Shown here one piece after another: positions 10,695 through 20,987 of a DNA stretch of 64,000 nucleotides. The stretch covers positions 7,186,481-7,250,480 of the forward strand of contig OX453275.1 of the NCBI GenBank assembly GCA_949710005.1. Reading direction: 5' to 3'. The position numbers were made by a program, and so were the translations under genes. The stretch is from Ricordea florida (taxonomy: Eukaryota; Cnidaria; Anthozoa; Corallimorpharia; Ricordeidae). Every line of letters begins with the position of its first letter. Position 1 is the stretch's first letter. Below the pieces are notes generated by a model. It made no database searches. It was given only the letters and a program-made list of their open reading frames with translations, and was not told where the DNA came from.

Positions 10695-13600
10695 CTGGAA
10701 TTCGAGAGGGACAAAGTCGTCTTCTTCTCCAAGCAAGACCAACAAACATGATAATCAGTAATAGGATACCTGCCACCAAGCCTCCCACTACTGAACCTAC
10801 CACCCTAGGTGTGTCTGATTCACAACAGAAAACATGCAAAAATTACATCAACAACAATAGCTGGAAACACAACTTGCTGCTAACATCTGAAAGTTCGGCT
10901 AACAGCTCTAATACTTTCAAACGAACTCCCTAACAAGACTTAAGGATGACAAGCGCTATTTCCTGTTTGACGGATATGCATTAGTGAGCTTTTACATGCA
11001 TTGCATGGTTGCAGCCATGGAGTGACTTCAAAATATAAAACAGCATAGCTGGACCTTTTTGTACCTTTACTTAAGCTTAAGACAATACTTAATGCACAAT
11101 ATTATGATAATAGTTCAAATTATTGATGACTAAACTAACACTGAATATTTACCTTTCGTCGGAATATAAGGTATGAGCGTGGGTGGTGGTCCTATAAAAT
11201 AACAACCAAGAATATAACGGGTGCTAAGAAAGCAAAACTTCAATTATATCTACAGTATTGCAATTCACTTTCACCAAAAAGTCAAAAAGTTACATCATTT
11301 AGTTTCATTCAGCAATTTCACATTTTAAACAAGAGTTAAAGCATTACATTATACAACCGCTGCATATAAAGGGTGTGTTAATCTTGGGGGAAATTTTCGA
11401 AAAACCCCAAAAGGGACAAAATCTTGTTTGATGCGCACAGTGCACAACAACAGTTTCACCCCTAGGAGGTACCAATTCAAACCAACACAAAAAGTGAGGC
11501 TTTGACCATTCCTAATAGTGCTACTGTAGAGATGAATGTGAACTTTTTTACTTTTGATTGGTGATGCATGAGACAGGGCTCGACGTTGCGACCTGTGGGG
11601 TCGCCAATGCGACTAGATTTTATTCACTGGCGACTAAGTTTTCACGCCTGGTCGCCAGGCTGACCCCAAGATTTTTTTATTTAGTTTTAAAATTTCTTAT
11701 TGAGTTCAATACTCTGATACTTTCGTGATCGCGTATGAAGCCCATGAAATCGTTTGTTGAGGTTTATTAAAAGACCTTTAGTGTATGATATTCTATTTTT
11801 TCTTGAAGATAATTTTGGCGACTAGAATACTTGTGCTGGCGACCAAAAATGAAAACTTGGAGTCCAGGTGGCCCCAAGATTTTTTTCTGAAAGTCGAGCC
11901 CTGTGAGACAACAATAAACAACCAGTTAACTACCAAATAGTTCAATCCTTTCATATTTTAGCTCAAATGTTACTGTGATAATTCCATCAGTGGTCATCTT
12001 GGATTTTGTACCACAAGTGAAATTTATTTATGGGAGCCCCTGGGCGCTTTCCATTCAACAAAAATCACCGGTTCAAATTTTCGGAATTTTCGCTGGTCGA
12101 ATGGAACGCGTCCGACCGCTTTCCAGAATTCGAGGTCACGTGCTCTGCAACACAGTGCATGCTGGATGGACTGCTGAGTGAACTTTGTTGTGTTGAAAAT
12201 GGCGGACTTTTTTAACATTTTCGCGGCTTTAGAGCAAGACGACTGTGAAACAATAAGTTGTACCATTCTCGATAGCAACGACGACGTAATACTTCTGGCT
12301 GCAGTTGCCTGCTCTATGCGGAGGGAATTAACTTGTGTAAATGGGTACTTCGAAGTGACTATTCCAGCGTATTTGTCGGGGAGTTCGAAAACCAATTCCG
12401 GATTACAGTACTAGGGAAACGTGTCAGTGATTGACACAAGAAATAATGCACACTGGTGCGGATTCCAACTGGCAATTCATCTGGGCGGCCCGCAATTTTG
12501 CCAGAAAAACAAATACTGCTGTTGAAAATGACTGAAATCGTTCGACACAAAGCCACACGCTGAGCATTGATACGCTGCTCCGCCAGCCACGCTCGGTAGG
12601 GAAACTAAACCCGACATCTCTTGCGAATGGAACACAAAATTTTCGATAATTCCGGAAATTCCATCAAAGAGGGTGCACTTTTCCCGGAAATTTTACCGTT
12701 CCATTCAATTTCGGACCGGAAATCTCGGAATTTTTCGTCGAATGGAAAGCGCCCCCTGTCTCTCCTCCAGGGAGTGTTGACTCCTACTTCTTGCCTGCAC
12801 CACTACTTTTTCACCCTTTTTTTTAAAACATATAAATTTGCCAAACATTGAAACCTGACTGTGCAACTAAAGTCAAGGCACATAAACACATGGTACACGT
12901 TACTACATGTACAACTGTATATATGACATTGTATTCTTAAAAAAAGATTGCATGTTTTTAGGGGTCGTGCTCTTGATGTCAACCAGCAGTTCGTGCTTAC
13001 AGCTAAAGACATGTCAATGAACCCAAGCATACCTTGTGGGTCAAAGGAGTGTAAAACTATTTGCTGACTTGAATGATGTGGGTAGGTAACAACCTATACA
13101 ATAAGGTTTAGCATATAGTTTTTAGACAAAGGGACAGATCAGAGAAGTGAAGAGGAATACAAAATCTCACAAAAAAAAAGCTAAGAATAATTCCATTAAC
13201 AATAAATTGTTGATAATAATAGTAATGATGATGATAACAATGACGCTGTGTATTGAGTTCCATCATTTGGGTGTAGGGACACTTAAGTTCTTAAACTGTA
13301 ATACGTAATATAGTTGGTATTTTTTTTTTCACCAAAGTTTTTAATTAGTCAACACTATGTATTATACTTACATACGAACTTACACTTAACTACGGTAATT
13401 TGCACTACTCACGAATTACACTACAATTTACACAAGTCCCATTGAATTACAGTTGATCTATTTACATCGGTATTATTTGCATGTTAATTTCTAAGTAAAA
13501 AACTAGGTAACGGAGAAAAACAAATTAAAATACAAAAGCTAGGAAGAGAAAGCACAAAATACAAATTTTATACAGATAAAAAAAATTTCCATTTGTTTTT

Positions 13601-15206
13601 TAATATAGTTGGTATTGAGTGACATCTCAATAACCTAAGCAGAATATCTAATTTCTGGCAAAAGAGTTGGTGGCACTCATTTTTTAATTTTAACTTAAGG
13701 AATTTAAACTGTGGCCACTTAAAAGAGTGTTTACGTATAGTAGTTGACTGAGAAATGAAACTTATTCACACTAAACATTATTTTCAAAGTAGTCAATGAT
13801 GGAGATGGTTATGAAGAGGGAACTCAAGTGACAGCTTGGAGCAATTTGAATGTAAAAGTTTGAAATGTTTTGACAGATTATAAAATGAAATGGTGTAACA
13901 AAGAATAAACTATTAAGACACTTACTGCAACATGAAATGTTTCTGGGTATTCCCAGTAGTCACTTGATACCACAAAGTAGGTCTGGTTCTGAAAATTTGA
14001 AAATCCAACAAAAATAATCATACTGTTCTTATGAAAATACAACTGTTGCAATATGTAACCTATTGATTAAAAAAATCCAATAAATAGTTGTAATTAACAG
14101 AAATTCTGATTTTTTCCTCTTAAAAGTCACCTTTTACTTTCTGGAAATTCAATGAAAGGGTAACACTCTTACATGTATGGTGCTCCAATGCAATCTTTCA
14201 GAGCTTGACTGACTTTTCGAAATTTCAGAAGCATGCATTTAATTTATGAAATGTTTGTTTACTTATTTTTTCAAAAGCCTCTATATATTATATGGGGAAC
14301 ACTGGTATCCTACAGCATCTTTGCTTATCATTTAGTCCCTTTAACATAGTTTTGTCAGTTTCAAACATTCTGTAACTGTCAGTTGTGGTTTAAACATTGT
14401 GACAGCTTCAGAAAAAATTAACAAAAAATTGAGATTTAATTAACACAGAACTTGGTCAAAGATTATGCTAAGTGTGTTTTGGCCAAACTTAACTGAAGAA
14501 AAAGTGATATAATACTTATATTGACTACTAATATTAGTTGATTAATTGTTACAGAAAATAAAAGCTGAGCTCAATTGTCAAACATGTATGAATTAAGAAA
14601 TAGAAAACATGTACCGTGTTTCTGTTGAGTTATACAAATATGAGTGGAAGTTTGGGAGAATAAGAAATGCTTTGGGAACACGAGCTGCAGGCGAGTGTTT
14701 CCACAGCTTTGTCAAGTTCTCCCAAACTTTCACAAGTGTTTCTATAGCTCAATAGAAACACAAAGAACATGTTTATTTCTTTTAGAAAACACCACGACGA
14801 AAAAAGGAAAACAACTTGTTAACAATCTCTTTGGTCACATCATTATTATGTCAACAGCTCATGCTACTTCTGTGTTAATTTCTATCAAGTTATAGAAACA
14901 TGAATTCTAACCAATCAGCGTGCGCATTTCTTATGACTGTTTTCTAAACTGATATAAAGGAGTTGGTGTCTACTGAAACTACTGCTGCGATGGTAGGTCT
15001 GAATTGAAACACAAAAAATGGGTCCATTAACAAGTTGATGTTGTAAGTTCTACATCTCTTAGAGAAAAAGGATGCAGTGATCAGTCTACACTAACCTTGG
15101 GTACCATACAGCAACGAGATGTACTGCTTGTGCCAATTGGATGGAGGACTGAGTATGCAGTCCAATTGTAGTCTAGGATAAAGCGACATTTAGCACCTTG
15201 ATCAAA
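10695..15206 (-). CDS. Type I membrane receptor, five internal exons (3' and 5' ends missing)
   Basis: Minus-strand exons 15096-15206, 13926-13988, 13033-13063, 11153-11191 and 10695-10814 all have AG/GT borders, and their phases agree at every junction (0,0,1,1). They encode 121 residues: a cysteine-bearing ectodomain (FDQGAKCRFILDYNWTAYSV, RCCMVPK), an NQT potential glycosylation site, a proline-rich stalk (PPPTLIPYIP), then the helix VVGGLVAGILLLIIMFVGLAW and a basic stop-transfer RRRR. This is the plan of a single-pass receptor with the C-terminus in the cytosol. I do not recognise the ectodomain family. Further exons are expected above 15.2 kb and below 10.7 kb, and the donor at 10694 requires at least one more. 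Introns hold MITEs and a Harbinger relic. Confidence 0.72.
11390..11530. mobile_element. Dispersed repeat with CCTAGGAGGTACCAATTC motif
   Basis: The segment ccctaggaggtaccaattc with neighbouring tttgatgcgcacagtgcacaac matches, in reverse complement, 61660-61735 (gaattggtacctcctagggg, atgttgtgccacgtccatcaaac). It is a relic of one dispersed family inside a receptor intron. Confidence 0.5.
11574..11903. mobile_element. 330-bp TIR element with 5-bp TGAGA duplication
   Basis: Ends CAGGGCTCGAC and GTCGAGCCCTG are exact inverted repeats, flanked by TGAGA at 11569-11573 and 11904-11908. The interior carries repeated GGCGACTA / TAGTCGCC motifs. Similar GCGACTA-rich remnants occur at 28350-28450 and about 55050-55470. 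Confidence 0.75.
12042..12754 (+). mobile_element. Deleted PIF/Harbinger-like element with transposase N-terminal remnant
   Basis: Ends GGGCGCTTTCCATTC... and ...GAATGGAAAGCGCCC are inverted repeats flanked by CCT on both sides (12039-12041, 12755-12757). The 3-bp duplication fits PIF/Harbinger. The frame near 12199-12414 starts MADFFNIFAALEQDD and contains RRELTCVNGYFEVTIPAYLSG, which resembles the start of HARBI1-type transposases. A frameshift after LSG moves the continuation (EFENQFRIT) to another frame, and the DDE part is missing. It lies in an intron of the membrane receptor gene. Confidence 0.6.
13100..13900. other. AT-rich intronic sequence
   Basis: Intron between receptor exons. 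A duplicated phrase (atatagttggtatt near 13310 and 13605) bounds an unassigned insertion; nothing coding is seen. Confidence 0.4.
14610..14930. mobile_element. Imperfect palindromic MITE
   Basis: The left arm (gtttctgttgagttat, gtttgggagaa) is answered by an inverted right arm (ttctcccaaac, tagctcaatagaaac). A CCAATCAGCG flank near 14915 is shared with other palindromes in this window. It lies in an intron of the receptor gene. Confidence 0.55.
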
Positions 15207-15624
15207 CTTGGAAACAAACAGGTAAATTTTGACACACAGTGCTTTCACTTAATTAGCAGCCATCATGATCATTGGCTGTGCGCAGCTTTAATTTGGAAAA
15301 GCACCTACTGTAGCACAAATCATTAAATCTGTTTGATTGTAATTACTATTAAAAACATACCGGTATATTGATCATTATATATAATCAAAATTCATAATTA
15401 ATAAATGTTTTTATTCACTGCAAGACTAAGGCAGATATCATAACTATATTAAATGGAATGCAGCTGCTCAAATGCTATTAAAATAATGAGTTTGAGTCAT
15501 GAAAATCATACTTTCAAACCCGAACAGTGAAGAATGACCACTAATTCAGTTGACAATTTTCAACACAAAGATTAAATTTAAATTTAAATGGAAAAATATA
15601 TTAGTCTAAAACAATACCATAAAT

Positions 15625-15775
15625 CAAGTTTCAAGTTTATTTCATGCCACAATACAATTATAACTGAAAACAGAATAGAAGTTCTAAAATGACAGAGGGT
15701 AGCGAGAAGGAAAATAGAAAACCAAAAGGTTTATGCGAGATGGTCCTCCTCATAGTGATTATTGGTACACAGCCG
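15625..15775 (-). mobile_element. Probable retroposon 3' tail
   Basis: Read on the minus strand, the segment ends in catgaaataaacttgaaact, an AATAAA signal followed by a simple tail, typical of a truncated non-LTR element. No protein is preserved. Confidence 0.35.
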
Positions 15776-16499
15776 TAGATTGGATACAATTAAAAAGTTA
15801 ATTTATAATACAAAACATTATACTATTATCATATTTATATATATGAAAAAAAAAAACACCAACACACACAAACGAAAAAGAAGGCAACAGCTTAAAGCTT
15901 AGTTAAGACACAAAGAAAAGTTATAAATAAGGCCACTCATAAACAAGGATAAAGTGTTAGGACATTGAATGTCTTGTATGTACCAGTAAGAGATAATATT
16001 TGCCCTGCTTTAAGGAACCCGAAAGCATAAAGAAGTTCTATAGCTGGTATTATGACTTTGAATCTGGGAATTCAATTAAAACTATATAAATTATGAAAAC
16101 TTCTGGGAAGCAGCCTGTTTCCAAACTGTCATATCTACATTAATTTACCAACATGAAGTAAATAAAAGCAATCAAATTTCAAAATTTTCATCACCTTGAA
16201 GATTGCATGGTTCTGTATGAGCATCAAATGTCATACTCAAAATTATTCTCACAGATTTTTTCTGAAGAAATTAATATACGATTAAGATTTGTAGGGTATA
16301 ATGTAGATCCCCAAACACTGATACAGTATACTGAAGATAGGGATAAACCAGAGAGTAAGAGTGTTAAAAGAGCATGCATGCTTAGGAAAACAAAAGCTTG
16401 CCTTATACATAATGCCCACTGCTTTGGATATTAATTTTTCCAAGTTCCATTTGAAATATGAGGAATCCATGTCAAATGTTCATTTTTTCATCATTTCAG

Positions 16500-17082
16500 A
16501 AACTCAAGCGATTTCATGATTGCAATTTAGGCACATTTTAAGATCAAGTGGTTGTTTCATTTGTATCGGTCTAAAAGTCATGTATTTTGACTTTTTGAAA
16601 TTCACAGATAATTTGTTAGCTGCAAACCAATCTGTGACTTTCCCAAATTCCGATAAATTTAAATAAAGAAAATACTAGTGTCATCATCAGCAAATAAGAA
16701 ACGTAATTCTAAAGTGCTTGACATATTACAGAGATCATTAATAAAATTATATATTAAAAACAGTAATGGTCCTAGGACGAAACCTTGTGGAACTCCACAT
16801 TTAACCAGCTTATATGAAGAATGTAGGCTGTAAATTAACTAACAAACTGCATTCTTTCTGAAAGGTACCTCTCAAACCATGCACACCATAATATTGAAGC
16901 TTAGTTAATAAAATGTCATGATTTACTGTGTCAAAAGCCTTAGAACTGTCAATAAACATACCTAAAGAATATTCCTTGTTGTAAATTCCAGAAGAAAGCT
17001 TCTCATATAGATGAATAAGAACAAGAGTGGTCGAGTGGTGTTTACGAAAAACCGTATTGATTGTGAAATAGTTGATTAACAT
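16500..17082 (-). mobile_element. Non-LTR reverse transcriptase relic
   Basis: Minus-strand reading shows RT motifs in order: KHHSTTLVLIHLYEKLSS, FIDSSKAFDTVNHDILL (motif A), GVPQGFVLGPLLF near 16790, FADDD (motif C) near 16690, then WFAANKLSVNFKKSKYM in a shifted frame. Stops and frameshifts make it dead. The clade looks CR1/Jockey-like. Confidence 0.8.
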
Positions 17083-17104
17083 GATTTACTTCACCAGTGC
17101 ATAT

Positions 17105-17400
17105 AAAGTTGATCCCATGTATAAGTCGAGTCTGTGTCTTACCGGTAGTCATCTACACCATGGCATAAGCCATGGCCTACCCCACATTTTGTCCTACTGG
17201 TGCTCATCACCATTTTTAAAAATCTGACTACTGGTAAGCCATAGGCTAGGCCACAGGGTAGGTCATAGCTTACATCATGACGTAGGCCATGGCCTACCCC
17301 ATGTCTTGTCCACACCCATTTACCAGTGTATAAGTTGATCCCGTGCATAAGTCGATCCCATGTCCTACCGGTGGTCATTTTGTCAGTTTGATTCGTTGGC
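17105..17400. repeat. Degenerate repeat with CATGGCCTACCCC motif
   Basis: Related phrases recur (ggcataagccatggcctacc, gacgtaggccatggcctacc, and ataagtTGATCCC twice), suggesting an old tandem or inverted duplication. Not coding. Confidence 0.4.
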
Positions 17401-17444
17401 TGGCTATGGCAAGCCAAACATGACCAAAGTGGGATGGAACTTAA

Positions 17445-17739
17445 AATCACCTATTGAGAAAAAAGCATCACTAAATAAGAAATAGTAATCAATATAAGAG
17501 ATGGAAAAATTACTATATGATAATTAGACATCGTCACATGAGAAATAGTGATTGATGTGTGAGATTTGAAATCGCTATCCCATAATGAGGCATCAGCAAC
17601 TGAACATTAAAATTCATCATACGAGAATAATAAAACACCATTGCGTAATAGTAATTTTTCCATCTCATATATTGATTACTATTTCTCATTTAGTGATGCT
17701 TTTTTCTTAATAGGTGGTTTTAAAACTCAATAGGTGATT
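17445..17739. mobile_element. 295-bp MITE with TTAA duplication
   Basis: Ends AATCACCTATTGAG and CTCAATAGGTGATT are inverted and flanked by TTAA at 17441-17444 and 17740-17743, the signature of piggyBac- or Kolobok-type insertion. About 74 bp of subterminal sequence is also inverted. Outside it, tatggcaagccaaacatgac and its reverse complement flank both sides, so it sits inside an older palindrome. Confidence 0.75.
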
Positions 17740-17789
17740 TTAACAACCCACTCTTGTCATGTTTGGCTTGCCATAGCTGGCCTCTTCAA

Positions 17790-18220
17790 CTTGTCGTTTT
17801 ACAAGTTTGACTCATCTCTGACAACATGGGTTCATTGTCGTTTGCCGTTTAGCCATTTCGTCATGCCGTTTCATCATTTCATTATGTCATTTCAACTCTT
17901 CCACTCAGACAGGCTATAATTTGACTTAAATTACATGACAGCTTAATTGATTCACTCTGCATTTATGCATCTATCATGCACTAATACATGAATTACTTAT
18001 TCATAATTTGCTCTCTGCCAACTAAAAATGGGTTCTGCAAAGACCTGGTGTCAGATTGTGTTGCCCCTTTGCCTTGTAGCCCCAAGTTACATTGCCAAAC
18101 CTTAGTTGCGTCACCCCAACATCGAAGCTGTGTTGCCTGAACTTAACTTACCTTGCTTATGAAGTAAAAGTTTCTAAGATTCTCCAATCGATTTAACTCG
18201 AACAACTTATAATTAACAAT
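17790..18220. other. No recognisable gene
   Basis: Low-information AT-rich sequence with an ATTTC/GTTTC-rich run at 17840-17895. Confidence 0.4.
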
Positions 18221-18480
18221 TATTCACCATTATCGGTGCATATTCGCCGAGACGAAGTTGAGGTGAATATTCACCGATAATCACTGAGCCTGAGGCGAAT
18301 AATTGTTTTAGTACAAATACACAGGTGATTATTTCAAAAAAGAAAAGAAAAAGCATTGTACAACACACAAAAAAAATTATATTACATCAAAAGCGCGCGA
18401 GCGGCTGGCAGCCATTTTGTTCACTGAGGTGATTATCGGCTGATAATACGAGATAGCGAACCAATCAATTAATTTTGTAT
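18205..18480. mobile_element. Palindromic repeat pair (TTCACCGATAATC family)
   Basis: The segment caattattcaccattatcggtg is answered by caccgataatcactgagcct and gaataattg. A second related hairpin (aggtgattatcggctgataat) lies at about 18425. It resembles MITE ends with no coding. Confidence 0.5.
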
Positions 18481-18513
18481 AATCACCTGAGTATTTATAC
18501 TAATTAACAAAAA

Positions 18514-18672
18514 AAGAAGCCTATGTCTTGTATTACATTGTGATAAAACACAACAGGCATTTGAGAACACAAGTAAAATGTAGAAAACACTTGCCCGCCG
18601 CTCCTGTTTTCTAAATTTCTTGAGTGTTCTCAAATGTCTGCAATGTTTTATCACAGTTTATTATAAGGCTAC
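18514..18672. mobile_element. Palindromic MITE, copy 1 (AAGAAGCCTA family)
   Basis: Arms contain aagaagcct, tattacattgtgataaaaca and catttgagaacac, answered inverted by gtgttctcaaatg and tgttttatcacag. The same family, better preserved, is at 28687-28833. Confidence 0.65.
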
Positions 18673-18882
18673 AATAAACACATGTTCACTATAACTGGTA
18701 CTTGTTCAAAATAGTTGGGACTAATTGGTGTTAGAGCCAATCAGGATCTTGCATTTTTATGGCCCATGGAGTCAGTAATGTTGTCTGCTAACAAGGGAAT
18801 TATAACCAATGAGTGGTTTGTTATTCAATAATAGGATAACAGAGAATAACAACTTTGTGTTAGTGAATAATATTAGTCAATT

Positions 18883-19619
18883 CCGGCCAGCTGGAAAAGA
18901 TGGACTGACTCTGGACTGGACTCTGGACTTGACTATGACCTTTTTTTAATATAGTTAACAAAAAAGTTAATAATTAACTAAAAAATTATAACAAAGGATG
19001 GATGTCGTGAATTTTGAAATTTCACAAAAATGTCACGAAATCTCTAAATTCTTGCAAAAACCTGAACAATTTTACCACAAGTCCTGAGTGTGCCAAGGTG
19101 ACGTGGAATATTCTTGACCGCACACTGCGAACTAAAGGATTCCCCCAAACTACTTAGGGAAAAAACATTTTCGGGCAAAAACTCATTCTAACAATATAGT
19201 GGCGTTCATCAGCGTATTTAACACTGAAAAGTATGAAATGGTGCAATTGTGGAATGTATCAGAATAACAGATGTACTTTCCGTATCTAAAAAATCGAATG
19301 GCAGGTATTGAACAAACGTGTCATGTACTGACCACAGCACGACATGATAACGTACGTGTACGCCTCAAACCTCGTAGCATTCATGCAATAGAAGCCAAAC
19401 GTCCTGGATTTGCCTAAAATTACCGGTTATTGTTTCAAAGTGTGTTTTATGGTAAAATTGTTCAGGTTTTTGCAAGAATTTAGAGATTTCGTGACATTTT
19501 TGTGAAATTTCAAAATTCACGACATCCATCCTTTGTTATAATTTTTTGTTAATTATTAACTTTTTTGTTAACTATATTAAAAAAGGTCACAGTCCAGTCC
19601 ATGTTTTCCAGCTGGCCGG
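18883..19619. mobile_element. 737-bp element with about 180-bp inverted repeats
   Basis: Ends CCGGCCAGCTGGAAAA are inverted, and long near-identical arms follow (tttaatatagttaacaaaaa, aatttcacaaaaatgtcacg and so on) to about 19076 and from about 19449. No target duplication could be assigned. There is no open frame of interest between the arms. Confidence 0.75.
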
Positions 19620-19989
19620 CCAGAACATGATAATTCTTTTCTCTTAGCTATGGACTTTATTTTCCCACGGATATTTTCGCTCATTGAAAAAAGTTTTCTT
19701 TTCAAAGGGGCAGATTTATTGAAAGTCGAAAAAAAAAAACCTTGAATGAACAGGGTGATCTGTATGATTCAACATAATTTTACCAAAGCATCACGTCATA
19801 AACTTCTGAATGGTTGTTTATCACCCTTTCCTTCTTAAAGTTAAGGTTTTCAGCATCTTCTCAGGTTGTGCAGATGTTTCCATGTTGTGAGCAATGTTCA
19901 TAAGAAAGATCAGTTAAATCAAAGACCATAAACTGGTAAGTATGAATTCTTCCATTGTCATATTTAGGATTCTAATGCTTGCATCACCA

Positions 19990-20580
19990 TAGTTTCCAGC
20001 AGTGAAACAAATTTGTGTCATCGGCAAAAAGGATAACTGATAAACTCTCTGAACATCATGGAATGTCATTCATGTAAATAAGGAAAAAAAGATGTAACAT
20101 CACATTCTTCCATCAAAAACATGTAGAACATTAATTTCTGTATGGACTTAAAACCCAGAGGTCATAGGTTTGACTCCTAATAGGTACCGAGATTCAGAGT
20201 ATTGGTCACCACAATATTTCATTTATTTATGTTAAGTGCCTGTGGCATTGGCTGAAAATTTATTACTACATGCAATTACAAAAATATTAATGTGCAATAT
20301 TTATAGCTCATTAGGAAACACTCCTGACACTATGGACAAATTGATAACATGAGCTAGTGGCTTTGAAATAAGATCAATAGTATTTTTTTACAACTGCACC
20401 CATGCAGATATTATCATATCCAGCTGCTGTACCTGAACGTAGGGTGTCACAAATCTTAACAATTTCATGGTTATCAGTACTAAAACTATGAAACAAATTG
20501 GATGATAACGGCACTTTTATTGTCTGCTTAAGGAAAAACGGCTGCGAAGAAGACTAGAAGGACCAGCACAAGTAAAATAT
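19990..20580 (-). mobile_element. Non-LTR reverse transcriptase relic
   Basis: Minus-strand reading gives the pre-RT/RT linker ICDTLRSGTAAGYDNI near 20400-20470 and, farther on, NDIPWCSESLSVILFADDTN near 20020-20080 (motif C). Intervening motifs are lost to deletions and stops. Confidence 0.7.
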
Positions 20581-20987
20581 TTGCAAAATCTGTTAACGAT
20601 GTCAACAGGATCATATTTTGGAGCCAGTAGAGGGCAACTGGCTTATTTTACTTTTGTTATTATTAATAATTATTACTTCATTTAATATCTACCACATATG
20701 TTTTACATTGGTCTTATTCTCAATCAACTTTTTTTCATTCACGTTTTGCAATTCTTAACAAATGATTTAGTTTGTTTGTGAAACTATTGTAATGATGCTC
20801 ACACGAGGGAGTTGGCAAAGAAAGGAAATGCTTATCCCCTGATGAGTGGGCAACCACGAAACAGGCTTGTAGGGATAAACCTGTAGTTTGTTTGTGTTTT
20901 TTCTCCCGCAACAACTACTTCGCTCTACATTCACGTATTGAGCACTGTTTTACGATTAATCAACTTTTACACTTTATATATATATAA

